Notes under the pieces: generated by a model | Told to the model about the DNA's origin: nothing | Seen by the model: the letters and a program-made list of their open reading frames with translations, nothing else | Database searches by the model: none | Made by a program: the position numbers and the translations under genes | Part shown: positions 9,743 to 17,373 of the stretch, one piece after another | How positions within the stretch are numbered: the first letter of the stretch is position 1 | How the letters are laid out: every line of letters starts with the position of its first letter | Source: Aquabacterium sp. NJ1 | Lineage (GTDB): Bacteria; Pseudomonadota; Gammaproteobacteria; Burkholderiales; Burkholderiaceae_C | DNA: 64,000 nucleotides | NCBI RefSeq assembly: GCF_000768065.1 | Contig: NZ_JRKM01000001.1 | Location: forward strand, 4,136,001 to 4,200,000 | Direction: 5' to 3'

Positions 9743-10327
9743 TCAACGTGGGCCACCGGGGCGGGCACCGGCCTGCGGGCGCCAGCGCAGCAGGCTTTGC
9801 TTGATGCTCTCGCCGACGGTGCGCAGCAGCTCGGCCGGCGCCGTGCCCATCCAGCGGGCGATGTCGTCCTGGATGTCCCAGCGCAGGTTTTTCATCATCC
9901 AGGACGCCACTTCGGCCAGGGCCGCGTCACCCTCGATGGTCACATCGGGGCGCTCGCCCTTGAGGGCCTGGCGCGCCATGGTGAGCGGGTCGGCTAGGCG
10001 GACGGTGATCGTCAAGCCGTTAGGAGGTGTGACAGTCGTGTCCAGGTTTGTGGGCGACGCGGGGGCGTCGACGGCTTCGAACAAGCCTGCTGGCGTGATC
10101 ACGAAGCGCCAGGGCGAGGGCAGGCCATTGCCGTCTGGCAGCATGCGCGCCAGGAAGCCGGGCAACGGCGCGCTGGCCGACGAATCCCAGCGGATGTCGA
10201 TGGTGCGCCCAGCATGGGCCTGCAGCTTGGCGGTGGCCACGGGTTCGCTCGACACGATGTGGTTGATCAGCAGGGTCAGTCGCGGCAGGGCGAACTGGCC
10301 GATCCAGGAAAGCGGGTGAAGTGCCAT
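9743..10327 (-). CDS. ubiJ: SCP2 sterol-binding domain protein UbiJ
   Basis: A 194-residue SCP2-like protein corresponding to UbiJ, a lipid-binding accessory factor of the soluble Ubi complex. The N-terminus LSWIGQFALPRLTLLINHIV and the core around VRLADPLTMARQALKG, EGDAALAEVASWMMKNLRWD and the C-terminal ARWMGTAPAELLRTVGES are typical. I use the ATG at 10327 (MALHPLSW) rather than 10354, since homologues begin near this point. The gene is directly followed by ubiB. ubiE, the usual first gene of this group, is absent: an exopolysaccharide locus is divergently placed upstream instead. Confidence 0.85.
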   Translation of the reverse strand: MALHPLSWIGQFALPRLTLLINHIVSSEPVATAKLQAHAGRTIDIRWDSSASAPLPGFLARMLPDGNGLPSPWRFVITPAGLFEAVDAPASPTNLDTTVTPPNGLTITVRLADPLTMARQALKGERPDVTIEGDAALAEVASWMMKNLRWDIQDDIARWMGTAPAELLRTVGESIKQSLLRWRPQAGARPGGPR

Positions 10328-10354
10328 TCTTCGATTGTAGGGCCCCCCCGACAA

Positions 10355-10380
10355 CCCTTAGGAACTCTTGTCCTAAAGGG
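10355..10380. promoter_or_regulatory. Inverted repeat in the ubiJ/exopolysaccharide intergenic region
   Basis: CCCTTAGGA and TCCTAAAGGG face each other across 7 bases (10355-10363 and 10371-10380), with a single-base bulge. The element sits between divergent ubiJ and the sugar transferase gene, so it may be an operator or part of a promoter. No regulator gene is adjacent. Confidence 0.35.
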
Positions 10381-10462
10381 CGAGTCCGAGTCTGACTGTC
10401 ACAATTTTTGGTCCACAATGTCTGGCCGGCCTTTTGCTTGAGGTTCTTTCGGCTCTTTCATT

Positions 10463-10517
10463 TGTCACGAGATCATCTGTCACGACCTTTGCGCCTTCTG
10501 TTGGCGAAAAGGTCGTG
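10463..10517 (+). promoter_or_regulatory. Leader of the exopolysaccharide locus: direct repeats and long hairpin
   Basis: TGTCACGA occurs twice, 15 bases apart (10463-10470 and 10478-10485). The second copy runs into a 37-base inverted repeat (10481-10517) with 15-base arms, CACGACCTTTgCGCC against its complement with one mismatch, and a 7-base loop. The hairpin ends 36 bases before the chosen start codon. It could be an operator, an attenuator or an RNA structure controlling the locus; the sequence cannot decide which. Confidence 0.45.
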
Positions 10518-10553
10518 GTGTTTTCCGGGGCTTGGGGTGAGCCCCTGGTGTAC

Positions 10554-11948
10554 ATGTTCAATAACCGCAACTACAACCGCACGTTTTTCAACGCTCCGCA
10601 ATCGGTGACATCGTTCGTGGCGGCTTTCCTGGAGCCGTCCATCACCGTGGCATCCCTGCTGGGCGCACTGGCTTATTTTGATGAGCCGGTGATGCGTGCG
10701 TCCATGGCGCTGTGCCTGCTGGTGTTTGCGCTGACCTTTCCCGGCCGCAACCGCTTCACCGATTCGCGCCTGGAAGCCGGTGTCGACATCGTCAGCTCCT
10801 GGGTGTCCATGCTGGCCATACTGTGGCTGTGCGGGTATGCCACCAACAGCCTGCAGTTCTTCGACTTCAATGTGATGCTGGCCTGGGCGGTGCTCACGCC
10901 CATCTACCAGTGGGTGGCCGTGCTGATCGGCAAGGGCGTGATCAAGTACATGGTGTCGCAGCCCAATGCCAAGCGCCGGGCCATCGTGGTGGGGGCGGGG
11001 CCTCTGGGTGGCAAGGTCGCACGCGCCCTGCAAAGCAACCCGGACCAGAGCACCGAGTTCATCGGCTACTTCGATGACCGCACCGACAGCCGCGTGCTGC
11101 CTGAGGCCGTGAGCATGCGCCTGGGTGGGCTGCGCGACGTGGCCAATTACGTCTACGCACATGGCGTGCAAGAGGTCTACATCACCCTGCCGCTGGGCTC
11201 GCAGCCCCGCATCGTCGAGCTGCTGGAGGCGGTGCAGGGCACCACAGCCTCGCTGTACTTCGTGCCGGATGTGTTCGGCATCAGCATCATCCAGGGCCGC
11301 CTGCAGGACATGAACGGCGTGCCGGTGGTGGGCATCTGCGAAACCCCGTTCACGGGTACCAACGAGCTGGTCAAGCGCCTGTCGGACATCGCGCTGGCCA
11401 GCGTCATCCTGGTCCTGATTTCGCCCATCCTGCTGGCGCTGGCCATTGGCGTGAAGCTCAGCTCGCCGGGCCCGGTGATCTTCAAGCAGCGACGCAATGG
11501 CCTGGACGGCGAAGAGATCATCGTCTACAAGTTCCGCTCCATGCGTGCGCTGGACAACGGTGCCGTGGTCAAGCAGGCCACCAAGGGTGACCCGCGCATC
11601 ACGCCGTTTGGCGCCTTCATCCGCAAGACCTCGCTGGATGAACTACCCCAGTTCATCAACGTGTTGCAAGGCCGCATGAGCATTGTCGGGCCGCGCCCGC
11701 ATGCCGTGGCCCACAACGAGGAATACCGCCGCCTGATCAAGGCCTACATGGTGCGCCACAAGGTGCGCCCGGGCATCACCGGTTGGGCCCAGGTCAACGG
11801 CCTGCGCGGCGAAACAGAAACCATCGAGAAGATGCAGGCCCGGGTCGAGTACGACCTGGAATACCTGCGCAACTGGTCACTGGGCCTGGACTTGCAGATC
11901 ATCATCCGCACGATCCGCCTGGTGCTTTTTGACCGAAATGCATATTGA
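10554..11948 (+). CDS. Undecaprenyl-phosphate sugar phosphotransferase (WcaJ/EpsE type)
   Basis: A 464-residue polyprenyl glycosylphosphotransferase that loads the first sugar phosphate, probably glucose-1-P or galactose-1-P, onto undecaprenyl phosphate at the inner membrane to start exopolysaccharide repeat units. Four to five N-terminal membrane helices (about 25-140) are followed by a nucleotide-binding-like domain starting at RRAIVVGAGPLGGKVA. The C-terminal bacterial sugar transferase domain has another membrane helix, then GPVIFKQRRNG, YKFRSM, TSLDELPQFINVL and VRPGITGWAQVNG. The frame is open upstream to a TTG at 10434, but the ATG at 10554 gives the usual length. It is the first gene of a four-gene locus. 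Confidence 0.88.
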   Translation: MFNNRNYNRTFFNAPQSVTSFVAAFLEPSITVASLLGALAYFDEPVMRASMALCLLVFALTFPGRNRFTDSRLEAGVDIVSSWVSMLAILWLCGYATNSLQFFDFNVMLAWAVLTPIYQWVAVLIGKGVIKYMVSQPNAKRRAIVVGAGPLGGKVARALQSNPDQSTEFIGYFDDRTDSRVLPEAVSMRLGGLRDVANYVYAHGVQEVYITLPLGSQPRIVELLEAVQGTTASLYFVPDVFGISIIQGRLQDMNGVPVVGICETPFTGTNELVKRLSDIALASVILVLISPILLALAIGVKLSSPGPVIFKQRRNGLDGEEIIVYKFRSMRALDNGAVVKQATKGDPRITPFGAFIRKTSLDELPQFINVLQGRMSIVGPRPHAVAHNEEYRRLIKAYMVRHKVRPGITGWAQVNGLRGETETIEKMQARVEYDLEYLRNWSLGLDLQIIIRTIRLVLFDRNAY

Positions 11949-11964
11949 GACGAGAGGAGCTGAG

Positions 11965-13248
11965 GTGCACGCTAAACGATCCATCATGTTCTTGCGGCCC
12001 GTTGCGGCAGCGGTGTTGAGCCTGGGTGTGCTGGCTTCGGGCCATGCTGTGGCGGGGGAGGATGACACGCCTCTGTCGTTGACGTTGGCGCAGTATCTCA
12101 GCCGGGATAACAACCTGTTCAAGGACGATCAGAACAAGGCCGCGGAGACGGTGAGTACGTCTGTAGCACAAGTGGGTTTCAATAAAGCCTATGGTCGTCA
12201 GACTTATCGGGCTGCAGCCAAGTTGTCTGCTCAACGTTACAAGAACTTTGATCAGTTCAACAACGACGGCAAGGATGTCAGCGGCTCGTTCACGACAGAG
12301 TTTTTGAGGGACTGGCTGATCAGTGCCAATGGGTTGTATAACGAATCACTTAATTCTATTCAGAATAATGCTGTTCGCTTCGATCCCAATATCCGCAAGT
12401 ATCGCGATGGTGGTTTTTCTGTTCAATATGGTAACGGGGGAACATGGGCGGTTGCCGGGTCATACGATAGCAATAAGCAGACTTATTCGCAGGATTCTCA
12501 GAAATATCAAAATGCCAATCAAAGCAGCAAGGGGCTGAAGGTCATTTACTTTGCATCGGACGCGTTGAACTACAGCTTGGGTACGCGTCGAGTCGTGACT
12601 GACTATCCTTTGAATGGTAGTTATTCACAGGTGGTCGATCGCAACGTGGATTTGTCAACCAACTGGCAAGTTACGGGGCTCAGCTCCTTGAATGCCACGT
12701 TGACTCGGCGTTCGACAAGCTATACCCCTAGTGATATTGCCGGCAATAGTGGGTGGACGGGCAGCGCCAGTTGGGGGTACACGCCACACGGCATTATTTC
12801 TTACAATGTTGGTTTTGCGAGAACCACGGGTACTGACCGTAGTCGTAGCGATAAACCCATCTATCTTCAAGGTGAAGATGGCCAGAAGACGTTCGATATT
12901 TTGTCAAATCGGGTAAATAACAACACCGTGACGACAAGTATCAATGCGGCAGCACGGATGCAGGTGACGGGGAAGATCGCTTTCGGACTTAACCAGGCAA
13001 TCAGCCATTTCAAGATCGATCGAACTCAGTCCCAGATTTTGTTGCTTGGGTCTGATACACCATCCCCAGACAGAGCGAGTCAGTTCAGCAGTTATTACCA
13101 CGCGACCACATTGTCCATGGAGTACGCTGCCATGCGCTCCTTGAGCCTGAGTTGCTCGTACATGCGCTACAGTCAAAATCAGGACATCTATCGACTGAAG
13201 TACACGGGCAATTCCGTCGATTGCAACGCCAACTTCACCATCGACTGA
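11965..13248 (+). CDS. Exopolysaccharide-locus outer-membrane beta-barrel protein, EpsL-like
   Basis: A 427-residue exported protein. The GTG start at 11965 is preceded by AGAGGAG at 5 bases. The first 30 or so residues form a signal peptide ending ASGHAVA before GEDD. The rest is rich in alternating polar and aromatic strands with many Ser, Thr, Asn and Tyr and no hydrophobic helices, as in the EpsL barrel found with PEP-CTERM-linked exopolysaccharide loci. It ends in a short strand, CNANFTID. It probably helps export polysaccharide across the outer membrane. Its base composition is markedly more AT-rich than the flanking genes, suggesting separate ancestry or relaxed codon use. Confidence 0.65.
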   Translation: MHAKRSIMFLRPVAAAVLSLGVLASGHAVAGEDDTPLSLTLAQYLSRDNNLFKDDQNKAAETVSTSVAQVGFNKAYGRQTYRAAAKLSAQRYKNFDQFNNDGKDVSGSFTTEFLRDWLISANGLYNESLNSIQNNAVRFDPNIRKYRDGGFSVQYGNGGTWAVAGSYDSNKQTYSQDSQKYQNANQSSKGLKVIYFASDALNYSLGTRRVVTDYPLNGSYSQVVDRNVDLSTNWQVTGLSSLNATLTRRSTSYTPSDIAGNSGWTGSASWGYTPHGIISYNVGFARTTGTDRSRSDKPIYLQGEDGQKTFDILSNRVNNNTVTTSINAAARMQVTGKIAFGLNQAISHFKIDRTQSQILLLGSDTPSPDRASQFSSYYHATTLSMEYAAMRSLSLSCSYMRYSQNQDIYRLKYTGNSVDCNANFTID

Positions 13249-13263
13249 TTCAGAGACGCGCAC

Positions 13264-14295
13264 ATGCCCTGCATCCTGCTGACCGGCGCGACCGGCTACA
13301 TCGGCTCCCACACCTGGCTTGCCTTGCAAGATGCGGGTTTCGATGTCATTGGCGTAGACAGCCTGGTCAACAGCTCCATCCGCGTGCTGGATCGACTGGA
13401 AACCATCGGTGGCCGCCAGCCTGTGTTTGTTCAGGGCGATGTGCGTGATCAGGCTGTGATGGACCGCTGCTTCGAACTGGGTCAGGCTCGGTTCGGTGGC
13501 ATCAAGGCGGTCGTGCACTTCGCGGCGCTCAAGGCGGTGGGCGAGTCGGTCGAGCGCCCGCTGGACTACTTCGAGAACAACCTGGGTGGCTTGCTGGCGG
13601 TGTGCCAGGCCATGAAGCGCCACGGCGTGTTCAACCTGGTGTTCAGCTCGTCGGCGACGGTGTACGGCAAGCCCGAACGCTTGCCTATCACCGAGGACGC
13701 GCCCCTGCGTGTGACCAACCCCTATGGCCAGACCAAGCTGCTGGGCGAGGAAATGCTGCGCGAGCTGGAGCGCTGCGATGCCCGCTGGCACGTGGCTTAC
13801 CTGCGTTACTTCAACCCGGTGGGGGCGCATCACAGTGGGCTCATCGGCGAAGACCCGCGTGGTGTGCCCAACAACCTGATGCCTTATGTGGCGCAGGTGG
13901 CCATCGGCAAGCGCCAGCACCTCAATGTGTTCGGCAACGACTACAACACGCCTGATGGCACCGGTGTGCGCGACTACATCCATGTGTGCGATCTGGCTGA
14001 AGGCCATGTGGCTGCGCTGCGCTACCTAGCCGACAAGGGCCAGTCGCTGACGGTCAACCTGGGCACAGGGCAGGGCTACAGCGTGGTGGAGCTGGCACAG
14101 GCTTACGGCAAGGCCGCCGACCGCGAGATTCCGCTGGTGTTCGCGCCCCGCCGGCCGGGTGACGTGGACGCCTGTTATGCGGACCCTCGCCACGCATTTG
14201 AAACGATGGGCTGGAAGGCCAGTCGCGGTCTGGAGCAGATGTGCATAGACTCCTGGCGCTGGCAGTCCACCAACCCCAATGGATTTGAAGGTTGA
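13264..14295 (+). CDS. galE: UDP-glucose 4-epimerase
   Basis: A 343-residue extended short-chain dehydrogenase of the GalE type, which interconverts UDP-glucose and UDP-galactose with bound NAD. The Rossmann motif TGATGYIGS is at residues 7-15, HFAALKAVGES follows, SSSATVYG holds the catalytic Ser region, and NPYGQTKLLGE holds the YxxxK pair. Substrate-binding RYFNPVGAH, the conserved GTGVRDYIHVCDLAEGH and NLGTGQGYSVVEL are all present. It starts 15 bases after the barrel gene and probably supplies precursor to the exopolysaccharide made by this locus. Confidence 0.94.
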   Translation: MPCILLTGATGYIGSHTWLALQDAGFDVIGVDSLVNSSIRVLDRLETIGGRQPVFVQGDVRDQAVMDRCFELGQARFGGIKAVVHFAALKAVGESVERPLDYFENNLGGLLAVCQAMKRHGVFNLVFSSSATVYGKPERLPITEDAPLRVTNPYGQTKLLGEEMLRELERCDARWHVAYLRYFNPVGAHHSGLIGEDPRGVPNNLMPYVAQVAIGKRQHLNVFGNDYNTPDGTGVRDYIHVCDLAEGHVAALRYLADKGQSLTVNLGTGQGYSVVELAQAYGKAADREIPLVFAPRRPGDVDACYADPRHAFETMGWKASRGLEQMCIDSWRWQSTNPNGFEG

Positions 14296-14345
14296 GCCGG
14301 GGTTTTGCCCCTGGGATCGCTCGCCAATTTTGTGATGGTTTGACT

Positions 14346-15800
14346 ATGAAATACGCTTTGCTTCCCGTGATCATGGCCGGCGGTTCCGGCACCCGCTTGT
14401 GGCCGCTGTCGCGTGCGCTGTACCCGAAGCAGTTCCTGGTGCTGCAAGGCAACCAGAGCCTGTTCCAGCAGGCCCATCTGCGTCTGCAGGCCCTGGGCTC
14501 TGACGACATTGAGGTCAGCAAGCCCTGCGTGGTGGGCAATGAGGAGCATCGCTTCCTGGTACTGGACCAGCTGCGCGAGTTGAAGGGCGAGCCTTCTTCG
14601 CTGTTGTTGGAGCCCGTGGGCCGCAACACCGCACCTGCCGTGACCCTGGCCGCGCTGCAAGCCACGGCCGATGGCTCAGATCCCATCCTGGTGGTCACAC
14701 CCGCTGACCAGACCGTCACCAACGAAGCGGCCTACACCGCTGCGCTGCAAGCCGCAGTGCGTGCCGCCGCCAGTGGTGACATCGTGATTCTGGGCATCAC
14801 GCCGGATCGCCCTGAAACCGGTTTTGGCTATATCCGCACCGGTGCGGCCGATGCCGATGGCGCGCGCGCCGTGGCTGCTTTCGTCGAGAAGCCCAATCTG
14901 GAAACGGCCAAGTCCTATCTGGCCGATGGTGGCTACTTCTGGAACAGCGGCATGTTCGTGATGAAGGCGTCGCGCTGGTTGGCCGCGCTGGAGCATTTCC
15001 GCCCGGACATCGCCAAGGCCACGCGCGAATCCTTCGCCGTTCGCACCACCGATGCGCAGTTCGTGCGCCCCGGCAAGGCCGAGTTCGCCAATGTGCCCTC
15101 CGAATCCGTGGACTATGCGGTGATGGAGCAGTGCCCCTCGCACCCCGAGAGCGGGTTCACCGTGCGCATGGTGCCGCTGGATGCCGGTTGGTCTGACCTG
15201 GGGGCCTGGGATGCCGTGTGGCAGGTCAGCGAGCATGATGAGAAGGGCAATGCCTCGCAGGGTGATGCGCTGTTCCAGAACAGCAGCAACACCCTGGTGC
15301 ACGCCACGAGCCGCCTGGTCGCCGCTGTGGGCCTGGACAATGTGGTCGTGGTGGAAACGCCGGACGCCGTGCTGGTGGCCGACCGCAACAGCAGCCAGGA
15401 CGTCAAGAAGATCGTGTCCACGCTGGACAGCAAGGCCCGTTCGGAAGGCACGCTGCACCGCCGTGTGCACCGCCCCTGGGGCTGGTACGACTCGATCGAT
15501 TCGGGCCCGCGCTTCCAGGTCAAGCGCATCATGGTCAAGCCCAAGGCTTCCTTGAGCCTGCAGATGCACCACCACCGCGCCGAGCACTGGATCGTGGTGA
15601 GCGGCACGGCCGAGGTCACCAATGGCGACAAGGTGCTGATGCTGTCCGAGAACCAGTCCACCTACATCCCCCTGGGTACGGTGCACCGCCTGGTCAACCC
15701 GGGTACGATTCCGTTGGAAATCATCGAGGTGCAGTCGGGCAGCTACCTGGGTGAGGACGACATCGTGCGCTTCCAGGACAACTACGGGCGCTCGGCCTGA
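14346..15800 (+). CDS. manC: Mannose-1-phosphate guanylyltransferase / mannose-6-phosphate isomerase
   Basis: A 484-residue bifunctional enzyme that makes GDP-mannose and isomerises mannose-6-phosphate. The N-terminal nucleotidyltransferase signature is MAGGSGTRLWPLSR (about 9-22), with YPKQFL next, GRNTAPA, ETGFGYI and FVEKP. A linker then leads to the C-terminal cupin isomerase domain with RPWGWY, QMHHHRAEHWIVVSG and the metal-binding histidines. The ATG at 14346 is used because the open frame upstream to 14292 is not conserved. It is the last gene of the locus; its TGA abuts the stop of the convergent gph gene. Confidence 0.95.
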   Translation: MKYALLPVIMAGGSGTRLWPLSRALYPKQFLVLQGNQSLFQQAHLRLQALGSDDIEVSKPCVVGNEEHRFLVLDQLRELKGEPSSLLLEPVGRNTAPAVTLAALQATADGSDPILVVTPADQTVTNEAAYTAALQAAVRAAASGDIVILGITPDRPETGFGYIRTGAADADGARAVAAFVEKPNLETAKSYLADGGYFWNSGMFVMKASRWLAALEHFRPDIAKATRESFAVRTTDAQFVRPGKAEFANVPSESVDYAVMEQCPSHPESGFTVRMVPLDAGWSDLGAWDAVWQVSEHDEKGNASQGDALFQNSSNTLVHATSRLVAAVGLDNVVVVETPDAVLVADRNSSQDVKKIVSTLDSKARSEGTLHRRVHRPWGWYDSIDSGPRFQVKRIMVKPKASLSLQMHHHRAEHWIVVSGTAEVTNGDKVLMLSENQSTYIPLGTVHRLVNPGTIPLEIIEVQSGSYLGEDDIVRFQDNYGRSA

Positions 15801-16529
15801 TCAAGCAGGCAAGTGCGCCAGCAAATCCATGGGGTGCGCGACGATCACGTCTGCGCCCCAGGTGCTGATCTCACCGTTGTGCCCGATGTAGCCCCATTCG
15901 ACCGCCGCGCTCGGCATGCCGGCGGCCTGCGCTGCTTGAATGTCGCGCAGGTCATCGCCCACATACAGCACGGAGGCGGGCGGCACGCCCATCTGTTCGC
16001 AGGCCGTGAGCAAGGGCAAGGGGTGCGGTTTGGCGTGGGCAGTGCTGTCGCCACTGATGATGACGGCCGCGTCCTCACGCAAGCCCAGGCCGTCCATCAC
16101 CGGCAGGGTGAAACGGTGCGGCTTGTTGGTGACGACGCCCCACTTCAGGCCGCGTGCGCTCAATTCGTACAGCAGGTCGCCCATGCCATCGAACAGCGCG
16201 GTGGTGTCGGCCAGGCAGCGCGTGTAGGCGTCCAGAAACGCCGTGCGCAGGGGCTCGAACTCGGGGTCGCCAGGGTGGATGTCCAGCCCCACACCAATGA
16301 GGCCGCGTGCGCCCGCCGAGGCATAAGGGCGCAGCATGTCCAGCGGCAACGGGTCTAGGCCACGGGCCACCCGCAACTGGTTGAGCGCACCACCCAGGTC
16401 GCCGGCGGTATCGGCCAGCGTGCCGTCAAGGTCAAACAGCACGGCCGTGGGGGGGCAGGCCCAATTGATCGAGGAATGGATCGAGGCGCCCAGCTTGAAG
16501 GCCGATGATTGCAACACGCTGCCAGCCAT
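15801..16529 (-). CDS. gph: Phosphoglycolate phosphatase, HAD family
   Basis: A 242-residue HAD-superfamily phosphatase. The nucleophile motif is FDLDGTLADT (D33 and D35), motif II/III appears as VVTNKPHRF and AKPHPLPLL, and motif IV is YVGDDLRDIQAAQAAGM. Gph removes 2-phosphoglycolate arising from DNA repair or oxygenation side reactions. It lies 12 bases after ubiG on the same strand, the conserved ubiG-gph pair. The annotated ATG leaves about 28 residues before the fold, slightly longer than usual, so a later start is possible. The stop shares a TGATCA palindrome with that of manC. Confidence 0.9.
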   Translation of the reverse strand: MAGSVLQSSAFKLGASIHSSINWACPPTAVLFDLDGTLADTAGDLGGALNQLRVARGLDPLPLDMLRPYASAGARGLIGVGLDIHPGDPEFEPLRTAFLDAYTRCLADTTALFDGMGDLLYELSARGLKWGVVTNKPHRFTLPVMDGLGLREDAAVIISGDSTAHAKPHPLPLLTACEQMGVPPASVLYVGDDLRDIQAAQAAGMPSAAVEWGYIGHNGEISTWGADVIVAHPMDLLAHLPA

Positions 16530-16541
16530 GGCTACCCCCGA

Positions 16542-17249
16542 TCAGGACGCCAGCGGCTTGCGACAAGCCATCATGTAGTTCACGCTGGTGTCGCCCGACA
16601 GCCAGTAGCGGCGGGTGATCGGGTTGTATTCCATGCCTTTGAACTGCACCAGATCCAGGCCAGCCTCGCGCGCCCAGCGAGCCAGTTCGGCCGGGCGGAT
16701 GAAGCGCGAGAACTCATGCGTGCCCTTGGGCAGCAGCTTGAGCATGTACTCGGCGCCCACGATGGCAAACAGGAAAGCCTTGGGGTTGCGGTTGATGGTC
16801 GAGAAGAACACCCAGCCGCCGGGCTTGGCCATGTCGAAACAGGCCTGCACGATGGACGAGGGATCGGGCACGTGCTCCAGCATTTCCATGCAGGTGACCA
16901 CGTCGAAATGGCTGGGCTGTTCGGCGGCCAGGGCCTCGGCGGCCACGCTACGGTAGTCGAGGTTGGCGACACCGGCTTCCATGGCGTGCAGCTGGGCCAC
17001 TTTCAGGGGTTTGTCGGCCAGGTCCACGCCCAGCACATTGGCGCCTTTGCGGGCCATGGATTCAGCCAGGATGCCGCCGCCGCAGCCCACATCCGCCACG
17101 TTCTTGCCCTTGATGGCGGCAAGCTGGTCGATCCAGTCCAGGCGCAGGGGGTTGATCTCGTGCAGGGGGCGGAATTCGCTTTCAGGGTCCCACCATTTGT
17201 GGGCCAGGTCGCTGAATTTGGCGAGTTCTTGGGGGTCGGCGTTCGTCAT
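16542..17249 (-). CDS. ubiG: Ubiquinone biosynthesis O-methyltransferase
   Basis: A 235-residue SAM-dependent methyltransferase that carries out both O-methylations in ubiquinone synthesis. Motif [17 protein letters not shown], motif II region [17 protein letters not shown], and motif [24 protein letters not shown] are characteristic of UbiG, as is the N-terminal [21 protein letters not shown] chose the ATG at 17249 (MTNADPQE) because the 15-residue extension from 17294 is not typical. It is followed by gph in the same operon. Confidence 0.95.
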   Translation of the reverse strand: MTNADPQELAKFSDLAHKWWDPESEFRPLHEINPLRLDWIDQLAAIKGKNVADVGCGGGILAESMARKGANVLGVDLADKPLKVAQLHAMEAGVANLDYRSVAAEALAAEQPSHFDVVTCMEMLEHVPDPSSIVQACFDMAKPGGWVFFSTINRNPKAFLFAIVGAEYMLKLLPKGTHEFSRFIRPAELARWAREAGLDLVQFKGMEYNPITRRYWLSGDTSVNYMMACRKPLAS

Positions 17250-17373
17250 GCCCGTGATGCTACCGAAATGCTGGCCGGGATCACGCTTGGGCATGGATTT
17301 CTTCGCCGTTTTTTGATCCTGACCAGGGGGTGACGCCTGCAGATGCGCCGGGCGGTGCCCGGTTGCCTGTGCG

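Noticed and set aside
8319-10319. A 666-codon plus-strand frame opposite ubiB and ubiJ
   Set aside because: Shadow of two well-supported genes; no motif or start signal.
17352-17366. CCGGGC-GGT-GCCCGG hairpin after the sigma-54 activator as a terminator
   Set aside because: Short stem and no T-run; not enough to call.
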